A stretch of DNA of 64,000 nt from positions 2,542,001 to 2,606,000 of the forward strand of contig CP099652.1 of NCBI GenBank assembly GCA_024123955.1, given 5' to 3'. This document shows, piece by piece, positions 8,457 to 18,241 of the stretch (the stretch's first letter is position 1; each line of letters starts with the position of its first letter). This stretch comes from Oxalobacteraceae bacterium OTU3CINTB1. Lineage in GTDB: Bacteria; Pseudomonadota; Gammaproteobacteria; Burkholderiales; Burkholderiaceae_D. Both the position numbers and the translations under genes were made by a program. The notes under the pieces are model-generated. The model ran no database searches. It was not told the origin of the DNA and was given only the letters and a program-made list of their open reading frames with translations.

Positions 8457-9365
8457 CTAACCACGCCGCAATACCGCGACCAACTCCCGCACATGCAGGG
8501 GCAAGGCCGCATGATCGCGCACGCAGATCAGCAGCTTGCGATCCGCCCAATCGTCGTTCAACGCCACCACCCGCAGCGCCTCCAAATCCGCGCTACGCCG
8601 CGCGGCCATCTCCGGCAATATCGCCACACCGGCGCCGCTGGCAACCATCCTGCAAACCGCCTCGAAGCTGCGCAACCGGATCTTGCAATGCATCTTGCGC
8701 CCCAGCCGCGACGCCTGCTCGGCCGCGTACTGCTGCAAAGCGCTGTCGCCCGCCAAGCCGATGAAATCCTGATCCAGCGCATCGGCGAACAGCACGCCGC
8801 GCGGTTTGCCGCGCCCTTTGCCGATCCGCTGGGCCAGCGGATGTTTGCGCGCCATCACCAGCACCAGGGGATCGTCACGGAACGGCAAGGTTTGCAGCGC
8901 CGCGCTGTCGACGGCATCGGTGACGATGCCGATATCGGCGGCGCCGTCGGTGACGGCCCGCACGATGTCGCGGCTGAGCCTTTCCTCCAGATCGATGCTC
9001 AAGTGCGGGTGGCCGGACAGGAAGCCGGCCAGCGCCTCCGGCAGGAATTCGGTCATGGCCGAGGTATTGCACAGCAGCCGCACCTGCCTTTTCAGGCCCG
9101 ACCCGAATTGGGCGAGGTCCGCGCGCATGTCGTCCAGTTGGCGGGCGATGGCGCGCGCGTGATGCAGCAGCGCGCGTCCGGCCTCGGTTGGCTCGGCGCC
9201 GCGCCGTCCGCGCTCCAGCAGCGCCAGGTTCAAGCTTTCCTCCATGCCGTGGATGCGGGCGCTGGCCGAAGGCAGCGACAGGTGCGCCAGCTTGGCGCCG
9301 GCGGTGATGCTGCCGCTTTCTGCGATGTGGACGAACAATTTAAGGTCGATCAGGTCGAAGCGCAT
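8457..9365 (-). CDS. LysR-family transcriptional regulator (next to TauE gene)
   Basis: A 302-residue LysR regulator: an N-terminal winged helix-turn-helix (about 1-60, with FDLIDLKLFVHIAESGSITA and the LSLPSASARIHGMEE recognition region) and a periplasmic-binding-like effector domain after a linker helix. It is divergent from the TauE/SafE permease gene, with 82 bases between the starts, the typical arrangement of a LysR regulator and its target. That gap holds an AATGTG/CACATT inverted pair and GTGAAGTCAC. The effector cannot be told from sequence. Since the target is broken by a stop codon, the regulator may have lost its main job. Confidence 0.88.
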   Translation of the reverse strand: MRFDLIDLKLFVHIAESGSITAGAKLAHLSLPSASARIHGMEESLNLALLERGRRGAEPTEAGRALLHHARAIARQLDDMRADLAQFGSGLKRQVRLLCNTSAMTEFLPEALAGFLSGHPHLSIDLEERLSRDIVRAVTDGAADIGIVTDAVDSAALQTLPFRDDPLVLVMARKHPLAQRIGKGRGKPRGVLFADALDQDFIGLAGDSALQQYAAEQASRLGRKMHCKIRLRSFEAVCRMVASGAGVAILPEMAARRSADLEALRVVALNDDWADRKLLICVRDHAALPLHVRELVAVLRRG

Positions 9366-9381
9366 GGTTCAGCCTACGGAT

Positions 9382-9413
9382 AATGTGAAGTCACGCTAAG
9401 TATATTCCACATT
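9382..9413. promoter_or_regulatory. Candidate LysR operator between lysR and tauE
   Basis: The divergent spacer contains AATGTG at 9382-9387 and CACATT at 9408-9413, an inverted pair separated by 20 bases. The first arm overlaps the perfect palindrome GTGAAGTCAC (9385-9394). LysR proteins usually bind dyads in such divergent spacers. The assignment is by position and symmetry only. Confidence 0.4.
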
Positions 9414-9447
9414 CCCAGGCAAGCCGCCGGAGTGCAGAATAGCCCCC

Positions 9448-10233
9448 ATGAATACATCGATAGTTTTTATCGCATTGGTTTTTGTGCTGGCCGGCCTGGT
9501 GAAAGGCGTCACGGGAATGGGCCTGCCGACGGTGGCGATGGCCTTGTTGACATTGACGCTGCCGCCGCTGGAAGCGGCGGCGCTGCTGATCGTGCCTTCG
9601 GCTGTGACGAATGTATGGCAGCTGGCCACCGGGCCGGCGCTGTATCCGCTCTGGCTGCGCATGCGGACCTTGCTGGTGGCCGTTTGCGTGGGTACGGCGG
9701 CGGGCGGATGGCTGCTGTCGTCGCCACCGCCTCCGTAAGACTTTGTCGCTTCCGGCGCGGCGGGCATGTCCAGCGGCGCCTGGGCCTCGGTGGTGCTCGG
9801 ACTGGCACTGGCTGCCTACGGCGCGCTGGGTTTGAGCGGCTGGCGCGGACGCGTGGCGCCGCGCGCCGAGCCGTGGGCCGGGCCGCTGGCCGGTGCCGCC
9901 ACGGGTGTGCTGGCCGGCATAACGGGAGTCTTCGTCATGCCGGTCGCTCCCTATCTGCAAGCGCTCAACCTGGAAAAGGACGATCTGGTGCAGGCGCTGG
10001 GATTGGCCTTCACCGTGTCGACCTTGGCGCTGGCCGTGGTGTTGACCTGCCGCGGAAACTGGCAGGTGTCGGCCGCAGGGGGATCGGTGCTGGCGCTGCT
10101 GCCCGCCGGCGCGGGCATGCTGCTGGGGCAGTGGCTGCGGGACCGCATGCCGGCTGCGGTATTTCGGCGTTGCTTTTTTATTAGCCTGCTGGCGCTCGGC
10201 GCCCACCAATGCCTGCGCGTGGCTATAGGGTGA
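9448..10233 (+). pseudogene. TauE/SafE family permease, interrupted by an in-frame stop
   Basis: Two halves of a TauE/SafE (sulfite exporter family) membrane protein lie in the same reading frame. 9448-9738 begins with the family signature GLVKGVTGMGLPTVAM and ends after SSPPPP at a TAA (9736-9738). Reading resumes in the same frame and from an internal ATG at 9766 gives the rest, including GATGVLAGITGVFVMP. No frameshift is needed; a single stop codon splits about 261 codons. The break lies in a loop before a transmembrane helix. It could be a real loss, a split pair of subunits, or a base-call error. The last 11 bases overlap convergent arfB. Confidence 0.7.
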
Positions 10234-10621
10234 CTTTGCCGCGCAGCTGTTTGCGCTCGCCGTCTTTGGTTTTTCCATCCAGCCGGCGGCGCTGCGAGCC
10301 GCGGGTCGGCTTGGTGGCGCGCCGCACGGTGGGCAGCACCGCGATGCTGTCGACCAGTTCCTGAAGGCGCCGCAGGGCGTCCTCCTTGTTGGCTTCCTGG
10401 CTGCGCGACTGCTGCGCCTTCAACACCACCACGCCGTCCTTGGTGATGCGGCTGTCGCGCATGGCCAGCAGGCGCTCCTTGATATGCTCGGGCAGCGAAG
10501 ACGCTACGATATTAAAACGCAGGTGCACCGCGCTGGAGACCTTGTTGACGTTTTGTCCCCCCGGTCCCTGCGCGCGGATCGCACTGAGCTCCACGTCATT
10601 CATATCTATTAAATTCGTCAT
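10223..10621 (-). CDS. arfB: Alternative ribosome-rescue factor ArfB (YaeJ), peptidyl-tRNA hydrolase
   Basis: A 132-residue release-factor-like protein. The catalytic GGQ motif is in RAQGPGGQNVNKVSSAV, and the C-terminal tail is basic and disordered (RGSQRRRLDGKTKDGERKQL), which in ArfB enters the empty mRNA channel of stalled ribosomes. It lacks the codon-recognition domains of true release factors, and its length fits the E. coli protein (140 residues). The ATG at 10621 gives the family-typical start MTNLIDMNDVELSAIRAQG; longer upstream extension has no family support. It acts on ribosomes stalled without a stop codon. It converges on the tauE remnant. Confidence 0.92.
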   Translation of the reverse strand: MTNLIDMNDVELSAIRAQGPGGQNVNKVSSAVHLRFNIVASSLPEHIKERLLAMRDSRITKDGVVVLKAQQSRSQEANKEDALRRLQELVDSIAVLPTVRRATKPTRGSQRRRLDGKTKDGERKQLRGKVTL

Positions 10622-10765
10622 TGGATTGGTCGCGCTCTTTGTCTCATTGTAGCAAACGGCCGCCGGCCGCCGGGCTAACGTTGATGCCAATCAATCCCGC
10701 ACCAGAAGCGCGCGGTTAGGATGATTCATGCCTGTTACCGCACGTCAATAGACGAAAGGATGATC

Positions 10766-11305
10766 ATGATTCTCTCGAAGATGCAAGCCCTGAATGCCAA
10801 CGCCATGAACAACGGCGCGCGCTCGACCGACACCGGAGCGCAGCAGTATCTCGTGTTCCGGCTCGGCGGCCTGGATTATGCGCTGGACTTTAGCAAGGTG
10901 CAGGAACTGCGTCCGCTGAAGGAGCTGGAACGCTTCGCCTCGGACGGCGAGATTATCAGCGGCGTGGCCGTGTCGCGCGGCGTGATCATGCCGATCGTCG
11001 ATATGCGCATCGCTTTCGGCCCGCGTCCGCCGGCGCACGATCCGCTGACGGATGTGATCATCCTCAAACTGTCGACCTGCGTGATGGGGATGGTGGTCGA
11101 TGGCGTGACCGATATCGTGTCGTTGACGCTTGACGAGCTGCTGCCGATACCCGGCACCGGCACCGTCGCGGGCGGCGGCACGGCCCCGCCGGTGGATTAC
11201 CTGCTGGGCCTCGGAGAGGTCGACGGGCGCCGCCTGATCGTGGTCGACATCGACAGGCTGATGTCGATCCGCAAAGTGCCGGTGGGCGCCCGCCAGGCCG
11301 CCTGA
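10766..11305 (+). CDS. cheW: CheW-like chemotaxis coupling protein, solitary
   Basis: A 179-residue CheW-domain protein (about 35-170) with YLVFRLGGLDYALDFSKVQEL, SRGVIMPIVDMR and MGMVVDGVTDIVSL, the pattern of the coupling protein that joins receptors to CheA. The ATG at 10766 has GAAAGGA at 10754-10760. It has an extra N-terminal tail of about 30 residues and an unusual Gly/Thr/Pro-rich loop near residue 135 (GTGTVAGGGTAPP). It stands alone, 50 kb from the main chemotaxis block and its own cheW (63486). It may serve particular receptors or modulate array size; that is inference. Confidence 0.88.
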   Translation: MILSKMQALNANAMNNGARSTDTGAQQYLVFRLGGLDYALDFSKVQELRPLKELERFASDGEIISGVAVSRGVIMPIVDMRIAFGPRPPAHDPLTDVIILKLSTCVMGMVVDGVTDIVSLTLDELLPIPGTGTVAGGGTAPPVDYLLGLGEVDGRRLIVVDIDRLMSIRKVPVGARQAA

Positions 11306-11325
11306 AGCTCGCGGTCAGGGATTGA

Positions 11326-13326
11326 TCAGGCCAGCGCTTCGAGCTGCTCCTGCAATTCCAGCCATTCCGCTTCCAGCTGGCCCAGGTCCTTGGTGAAGAA
11401 GCTTTGATCGGCCAGCAGCTGTTTCAGCTTGGCCTTGTTGGCCGCTTCGTAGATCGAAGACTCGCCCAACTTGGCATCCACTTCGGCTTTTTGCGCGCTG
11501 CGCTTGGCGATTTGATCGTCCAGGCGTTTGATCTTTTGCTCCAGCGGCTTGCGCAGCGCGGCCAGGCGCTGACGGTCCTCGGCCTGCTGGCGCTTCTGGT
11601 CCTTGCTGGCGGCCGGCGCAGCGGCTGCCGTTGGCGCGGCCACCGGCGAAACCACCGGGAAGTCCGTCTTGTTGGCCTTGCCGGCGGCGGGCAGCACGTC
11701 GGTGCCTTTCCCCAGCTTGGTCTTGAACAGCCAATCCTTGTAGTCGTCCAAATCGCCGTCGAACGGCTGCAGCTTGCCGTCGGCGACGATGATGAATTCG
11801 TCGGTGGTGGCGCGCAGCAGGTGGCGATCGTGGGAGACCACGACCAAGGTGCCTTCGAACTGCGCCAGCGCTTCGGTCAGCGCCTCGCGCGTTTCCAGGT
11901 CCAGGTGGTTGGTCGGTTCATCGAGCAGCAGCAGGTTGGGGCGCTGCCAAACGATCAGCGCCAGCGCCAGGCGGGCCTTTTCGCCGCCGGAGAACGGCGC
12001 GATCGAGCTGGTCACCATGGTGCCCGGGAAGTTGAAGCCGCCCAGGAAGTTGCGCAGTTCCTGTTCGCGCACGGTCGGGGCGATCTTGGCCAGGTGCCAC
12101 AGCGGCGATTCGTCGTGGCGCAGCATCTCCACCTGGTGCTGGGCGAAGTAGCCGATGTTAAGGCCCTTGCCGATGGTGGCGTCGCCGGTCAGCGGCGCCA
12201 GTTCGCCGGCGATGGTCTTGATCAAGGTCGATTTACCGGCGCCGTTCACGCCCAGCAGGCCGATACGCTGGCCGATCTGCAGCGAGAACTTGATGTTGTT
12301 GACGATCGTTTTGTGCGTGATGTCGCCGGTCGCTTCGTCTTCGATCTTGTAGCCGGCGTTGACGTCTTCCATCACCAGCAGCGGATTCGGAGCGCTGAGC
12401 GGCTCGCGGAACTCGAACGAGAATTCGGCGGCGGCGCGCAGCGGCGCCAGTTCTTCCATCTTGGCCAGCGCCTTCATGCGGCTCTGCGCCTGGCGGGCCT
12501 TGGAAGCCTGCGCCTTGAAGCGGTTGACGAACGATTCCAGGTGGGCGCGCTTGCGCTGCTGCTTTTCCAGCGCGCCGGCGGCCAGGATCATCTGCGCCGC
12601 GCGCTGACGTTCGAACGACGAGTAGTTGCCCGAGTAGCGTTTCAGCTTGCGCTCGTCGATATGCACCACCACGTTGACCACTTCGTCGAGGAAGTCGCGA
12701 TCGTGGGAGATGATCAGCAGGGTGCCGGCATAGCGTTTGAGCCAGTCTTCCAGCCAGATGATCGCGTCCAGGTCCAAGTGGTTGGTCGGTTCATCGAGCA
12801 GCAGCAGGTCGGAAGGGCACATCAGCGCCTGCGCCAGATTGAGGCGCATGCGCCAGCCGCCGGAGAAGCTGGCCACCGGCTGCTGCATCTGGTCGAGCGT
12901 GAAGCCCAGACCGAGCAGCAGCTGTTCGCCGCGCGACTGCACGGTGTAGGCGTCGGCGTCGGCCAGCGCGCTGTAAATTTCGCCGATGGCGATGCCGTTT
13001 TCCGACGATTCGGGTTCCGACTCGAGGCGTGCCAGTTCCGCTTCCAGCTTGCGCAGGGTGACGTCGCCGTCGATGGCGTAATCGAGGGCCGCGCGGTCCA
13101 GCGGCGGCGTTTCCTGCGCCACGTAAGCGACGCGCCATTTGGCCGGGAAGTCGATTTCGCCCTGGTCCGGGTGCAGCTCGCCGCGCATCATCGCGAACAG
13201 GCTCGATTTGCCGGCGCCATTGGCGCCGATCAGGCCGATCTTGTCGCCCGGGTTCAGTGTGACATCGACTTGTTCCAACAGCGGCTTGGTGCCGCGCATC
13301 AGACTTACTTGTATAAAGCGGATCAT
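11326..13326 (-). CDS. ABC-F family ATPase, YheS type
   Basis: A 666-residue soluble protein with two ABC ATPase domains and no membrane part. Domain 1 has Walker A GANGAGKSS, signature FSGGWRMRL and Walker B LLLLDEPTNHLD. Domain 2 has GVNGAGKST, FSGGEKARL and LLLLDEPTNHLD. The inter-domain linker (about 235-310) is helical and basic, and a C-terminal coiled-coil extension (about 560-660) carries KRQQAEDRQRLAAL. This architecture and length match YheS/Uup-type ABC-F factors, which act on ribosomes during translation. It is the last gene of the dap-prmB run, 25 bases after prmB, fitting a translation role. Confidence 0.88.
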   Translation of the reverse strand: MIRFIQVSLMRGTKPLLEQVDVTLNPGDKIGLIGANGAGKSSLFAMMRGELHPDQGEIDFPAKWRVAYVAQETPPLDRAALDYAIDGDVTLRKLEAELARLESEPESSENGIAIGEIYSALADADAYTVQSRGEQLLLGLGFTLDQMQQPVASFSGGWRMRLNLAQALMCPSDLLLLDEPTNHLDLDAIIWLEDWLKRYAGTLLIISHDRDFLDEVVNVVVHIDERKLKRYSGNYSSFERQRAAQMILAAGALEKQQRKRAHLESFVNRFKAQASKARQAQSRMKALAKMEELAPLRAAAEFSFEFREPLSAPNPLLVMEDVNAGYKIEDEATGDITHKTIVNNIKFSLQIGQRIGLLGVNGAGKSTLIKTIAGELAPLTGDATIGKGLNIGYFAQHQVEMLRHDESPLWHLAKIAPTVREQELRNFLGGFNFPGTMVTSSIAPFSGGEKARLALALIVWQRPNLLLLDEPTNHLDLETREALTEALAQFEGTLVVVSHDRHLLRATTDEFIIVADGKLQPFDGDLDDYKDWLFKTKLGKGTDVLPAAGKANKTDFPVVSPVAAPTAAAAPAASKDQKRQQAEDRQRLAALRKPLEQKIKRLDDQIAKRSAQKAEVDAKLGESSIYEAANKAKLKQLLADQSFFTKDLGQLEAEWLELQEQLEALA

Positions 13327-13351
13327 TGGTTCTTGTACTTTAAAGAGGGTG

Positions 13352-14239
13352 TTACAGCTTCAGCTGGTCGGCGGTCAGCAGGAAGACCATGTCGTCGCCG
13401 GCGCTGGTGGTGAGCCAGGTCAGGCCCAGGTGGCCGAAGGCCGCTTCGGCGAATTCGCGCTCGTTGCCGATTTCGACGATCAGGATGCCGTCATCGGTCA
13501 GGCGGTCGGCGGCGCCGGCGACGATCTTGCGCACCAGGTCCATGCCGTCGCTGCCGCCGTCGAGGGCAATCTGCGGTTCGGCCAGGTATTCCTTCGGCAG
13601 CTTGGACATTGAGCCCGAATTGACGTACGGCGGATTGGTGATAATCAGGTCGTACTTCTTGTCCGGCACATTGGTGTACAGGTCGGACTGGATCAGCGTC
13701 AAACGGTCTTCCAGCTTGTAGGTGGCGACGTTTTTCTTCGCCACTTCCAGCGCGTCGGCCGAGATATCGACCGCGTCGACCTGGGCGTCGGGGAAGGCAT
13801 CGGCCAGCATGATGGCCAGGCAACCGGAGCCCGTGCACAGTTCCAGGATGTTGGCGATGTTATCCGGCTGGTTCACCCATGGCGCGAAGTAGTCCGGGAT
13901 CAGTTCCGCGATGAAGGAGCGCGGCACGATGGTGCGTTCGTCGACGTAGAAGCTGTAAGTGCCCAGCCACGCCTCGTTGGTGATGTAAGCGGCAGGCACG
14001 CGGTCGACGGTGCGGCGGTCGATCACCGCCAGCACGGACGCGACTTCCTCCGGCAGCAGGCGCGCGTCCAGGAACGGCTCCAGCTTGTCCAGCGGGAGCT
14101 TGAGCGTGTGCAGGATCAGGTAGGCCGCTTCGTCGAAGGCCTCTACGCTGCCATGGCCGAAAAACAGCTGTGCGGCGTTGAAGCGGGTGACGGCGTAGCG
14201 CAACAGGTCGCGCGGCGTGGTGAAGGGAGTCGTGTTCAT
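13352..14239 (-). CDS. prmB: Ribosomal protein L3 N5-glutamine methyltransferase PrmB
   Basis: A 295-residue class I SAM methyltransferase. The N-terminal helical domain carries RDLLRYAVTRFNAAQLFFGHG. The SAM site is ILELCTGSGCLAIMLA and the catalytic motif is IITNPPYVNS, where NPPY holds the target glutamine. The signature around PRSFIAELI and the distance to NPPY fit PrmB (L3 Gln150) rather than PrmC, which is normally next to prfA. It lies between dapE and the ABC-F gene, transcribed with them. Confidence 0.92.
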   Translation of the reverse strand: MNTTPFTTPRDLLRYAVTRFNAAQLFFGHGSVEAFDEAAYLILHTLKLPLDKLEPFLDARLLPEEVASVLAVIDRRTVDRVPAAYITNEAWLGTYSFYVDERTIVPRSFIAELIPDYFAPWVNQPDNIANILELCTGSGCLAIMLADAFPDAQVDAVDISADALEVAKKNVATYKLEDRLTLIQSDLYTNVPDKKYDLIITNPPYVNSGSMSKLPKEYLAEPQIALDGGSDGMDLVRKIVAGAADRLTDDGILIVEIGNEREFAEAAFGHLGLTWLTTSAGDDMVFLLTADQLKL

Positions 14240-14299
14240 GGTTATCTCGGTAAAACGGTAATCGGTTCGCGCACGCCGCGCGGGCAGCCGGCCGGTGAA

Positions 14300-15807
<1,508 letters not shown>

Positions 15808-15996
15808 GTGCGTGCGGTGTCGGGCGAAAGGCCGACAGAATACCATGGGCCGCAGGTGGAGGATACGGCGCCGCGCCGCGCGGATGCCACGCTGGTATAA
15901 CAATTTGATATTGCTACTTATCGAATTGGCATTGGCGGTCGGCCGATACGCTGCCTAATATGGATCGGTTGTCGTACAACTACCAGGAGCCGTGGG

Positions 15997-16170
15997 ATGG
16001 AATTGCCGAACAAGCCGACCAAAGAACAGATCCGTCAGTATATGAGCGAGCGGTTGACGCAACAGTGCTCGCCGCCGTCGAGCGGGGATATCCGCCGGCA
16101 GCTTGGTTGGGGTTTGGTGCCGTCCGTCGATGATTGCGTTCCGCCGGCCGACCCGCAGCCACGTCGCTGA
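15997..16170 (+). CDS. 57-residue small protein, unknown function
   Basis: A short gene on the strand opposite to the dap operon. AGGAG at 15984-15988 lies 8 bases before the ATG. The product starts MELPNKPTKEQIRQYMSERL, has a central PPSSGDIRRQLGWGL and ends DPQPRR with a TGA at 16168-16170. The charged amphipathic first half followed by an IRRxLGW motif looks like a real small-protein family rather than chance, but I cannot name it. It ends 15 bases before the stop of pilU on the other strand. Expression and function are unproven. Confidence 0.6.
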   Translation: MELPNKPTKEQIRQYMSERLTQQCSPPSSGDIRRQLGWGLVPSVDDCVPPADPQPRR

Positions 16171-16185
16171 CCCGGGGTGTCCGTG

Positions 16186-17328
16186 TCAGGTGTTGAGCGT
16201 GAACTCGGTGAAGGACGCCTCGTCGGGAGGCGTCTTGGCCTCCGGTTCGGCCTTGGCGGCTTTGCTGTCGGGGCCATTATTCAGTAGCCACAGCAGGTTG
16301 GTGGCCGAATCGGCGTTGGCCAGCGCTTCCTCCTGGCTGATCAAACCATCCTGCACCAATTTGAGCAAGGCCAGTTCGAACGACTGCGAGCCGGGCGACA
16401 GGCTTTTCTCCATCGCTTCCTTGATCTGGCCGATGTCGCCTTTTTCGATCAGGTCCGAGATGTAGCGGGTATTGACCATCACTTCCACCGCCGCCGTGCG
16501 CGTGCCGCCGTTGATCGAGCGGACCAGCCGCTGCGAAACGATCGCCTTGACCGTCGACGACAGGTCCTGCAGCAGCGCGGCGCGGTTTTCGATCGGGTAG
16601 AAACTGATAATACGGTTTAGCGCGTTATAGCTGTTGTTGGCGTGCAGGGTGGCCAGCACTAGATGGCCCGACTGCGCGTAGGCCAGCGCCGCCGCCATGG
16701 TCTCCTTGTCGCGGATCTCGCCGATCAGGATGCAGTCCGGCGCCTGGCGCATCGAATTGCGCAGCGCGGTGGCGAAATCCTTGGCGTCGTTGCCGATCTC
16801 GCGCTGGTTGACGATCGACTTCTTATTCTTGAACAGGTACTCGATCGGGTCTTCGAGCGTCAGGATGTGGCCCGAGCGCAGTTCGTTGCGGTAGTCCAGC
16901 ATCGAGGCGATGGTGGTCGACTTGCCGGAGCCGGTCGAGCCGACCAGCAGCAGCAGGCCGCGCTTTTCCATGATCAGGTCCGACAGCACCGGTGGCAGTC
17001 CCAGATCGGCCAATACGGGGATGGAGGCGGGGACGAAGCGGAAAACGGCGGAGATGGAGCCGCGCTGCTTGAAGGCGGACAGCCGGAAGCGGCCCAGGTT
17101 TGCCACCGATACGCCCATATTGAGCTCATTGGTGGCCGCCAGTTCGTCCATCTGCGCCGGAGAGGCGATTTCGGCCAGCATGGATTCGATGTTGCCCGGT
17201 TCGAGCTTCTGCTGGTTGATGGGAATGAGGTTGCCGTTGATTTTGATGTGTACCGGCGAATTCACCGCGAAGAACATGTCCGACGCGTTTTTTTCCTTCA
17301 TCAGCTGGAACAGGCGGTCCATGGCCAT
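16186..17328 (-). CDS. pilU: Type IV pilus retraction ATPase PilU
   Basis: A 380-residue PilT/PilU-type hexameric ATPase. Walker A is LLVGSTGSGKSTT, the Asp box is ILTLEDPIEYLF, Walker B is CILIGEIRDKETM and the His box is LVLATLHANN. The start MAMDRLFQLMKEKNASDMFF fits PilU. The ATG at 17328 has TGAGGAG just upstream. PilU supports PilT in pulling in type IV pili for twitching and DNA uptake. No pilT or other pil gene lies near; the gene sits inside the dap block, 63 bases after dapD. Assignment to PilU rather than PilT rests on the N-terminus and the C-terminal tail. Confidence 0.87.
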   Translation of the reverse strand: MAMDRLFQLMKEKNASDMFFAVNSPVHIKINGNLIPINQQKLEPGNIESMLAEIASPAQMDELAATNELNMGVSVANLGRFRLSAFKQRGSISAVFRFVPASIPVLADLGLPPVLSDLIMEKRGLLLLVGSTGSGKSTTIASMLDYRNELRSGHILTLEDPIEYLFKNKKSIVNQREIGNDAKDFATALRNSMRQAPDCILIGEIRDKETMAAALAYAQSGHLVLATLHANNSYNALNRIISFYPIENRAALLQDLSSTVKAIVSQRLVRSINGGTRTAAVEVMVNTRYISDLIEKGDIGQIKEAMEKSLSPGSQSFELALLKLVQDGLISQEEALANADSATNLLWLLNNGPDSKAAKAEPEAKTPPDEASFTEFTLNT

Positions 17329-17391
17329 GATGCGCTCCTCAAAATCACAGGCGTGCGGGTGCCGGCATGCCGGCACCCGCCGGGGACGCGT

Positions 17392-18219
17392 TTAGATACC
17401 GCGCAGCAGTTCGTTGATGCCGGTCTTGGCGCGGGTTTTGGCGTCCACGCGTTTGACGATGACGGCGCAGTACAGCGAGTACTTGCCGTCTTCCGATGGC
17501 AGGTTGCCCGAGACGACCACCGAACCGGCAGGCACGCGGCCGTAAGTCACTTCGCCGGTGGCGCGGTCGTAGATCTTGGTCGATTGGCCGATGTACACGC
17601 CCATCGAGATCACCGAATTCTCTTCGACGATCACGCCTTCGACGATTTCCGAACGGGCGCCGATGAAGCAGTTGTCTTCGATGATGGTCGGATTGGCTTG
17701 CATCGGTTCCAGCACGCCGCCGATGCCGACGCCGCCGGACAGGTGTACGTTCTTGCCGATCTGCGCGCACGAACCGACGGTGGCCCAGGTGTCGACCATC
17801 GCGCCTTCATCGACGTAGGCGCCGATGTTCACGTAAGAAGGCATCAGCACCACGTTCTTGGCGATGAAAGAGCCACGGCGCGCAACTGCCGGCGGCACCA
17901 CGCGGAAGCCGCCCTTGGCGAAATCTTCAGGCGTGTAGTTGGCGAACTTGGTCGGTACCTTGTCGTAGAACTGCATGGTGCCGTCGGAAGGCATGACCAC
18001 GTTGTTCTCCAGGCGGAAGGACAGCAGCACGGCCTTCTTGACCCACTGGTTGACAACCCAGTCGCCGCTGGTTTTTTCGGCCACGCGGATGGTGCCGGCG
18101 TCCAGGCCCGCGATCACGTGCGAGACGGCGTCGCGCAGTTCGGCGGCGCCGTTGGCCGGGTTGATGTTGGCGCGGTCTTCCCATGCCTGGTCGATGATTT
18201 GCTGGAGTTGTTGGGTCAT
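17392..18219 (-). CDS. dapD: Tetrahydrodipicolinate N-succinyltransferase DapD
   Basis: A 275-residue acyltransferase that transfers succinyl from succinyl-CoA to tetrahydrodipicolinate, the committed step of the succinylase branch of lysine and diaminopimelate synthesis. An N-terminal helical domain is followed by a left-handed beta-helix of hexapeptide repeats (about 110-240, with [20 protein letters not shown] and [20 protein letters not shown]). The length matches the family (about 274). It follows dapC by 22 bases, so the two are surely co-transcribed. Confidence 0.96.
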   Translation of the reverse strand: MTQQLQQIIDQAWEDRANINPANGAAELRDAVSHVIAGLDAGTIRVAEKTSGDWVVNQWVKKAVLLSFRLENNVVMPSDGTMQFYDKVPTKFANYTPEDFAKGGFRVVPPAVARRGSFIAKNVVLMPSYVNIGAYVDEGAMVDTWATVGSCAQIGKNVHLSGGVGIGGVLEPMQANPTIIEDNCFIGARSEIVEGVIVEENSVISMGVYIGQSTKIYDRATGEVTYGRVPAGSVVVSGNLPSEDGKYSLYCAVIVKRVDAKTRAKTGINELLRGI

Positions 18220-18241
18220 GATTTGCTCAATTATGTGGTGA

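Noticed and set aside
9391..10278. A minus-strand frame opposite the TauE remnant
   Set aside because: Gln/Arg/His-rich composition typical of an antisense shadow. The TauE reading carries real family motifs.
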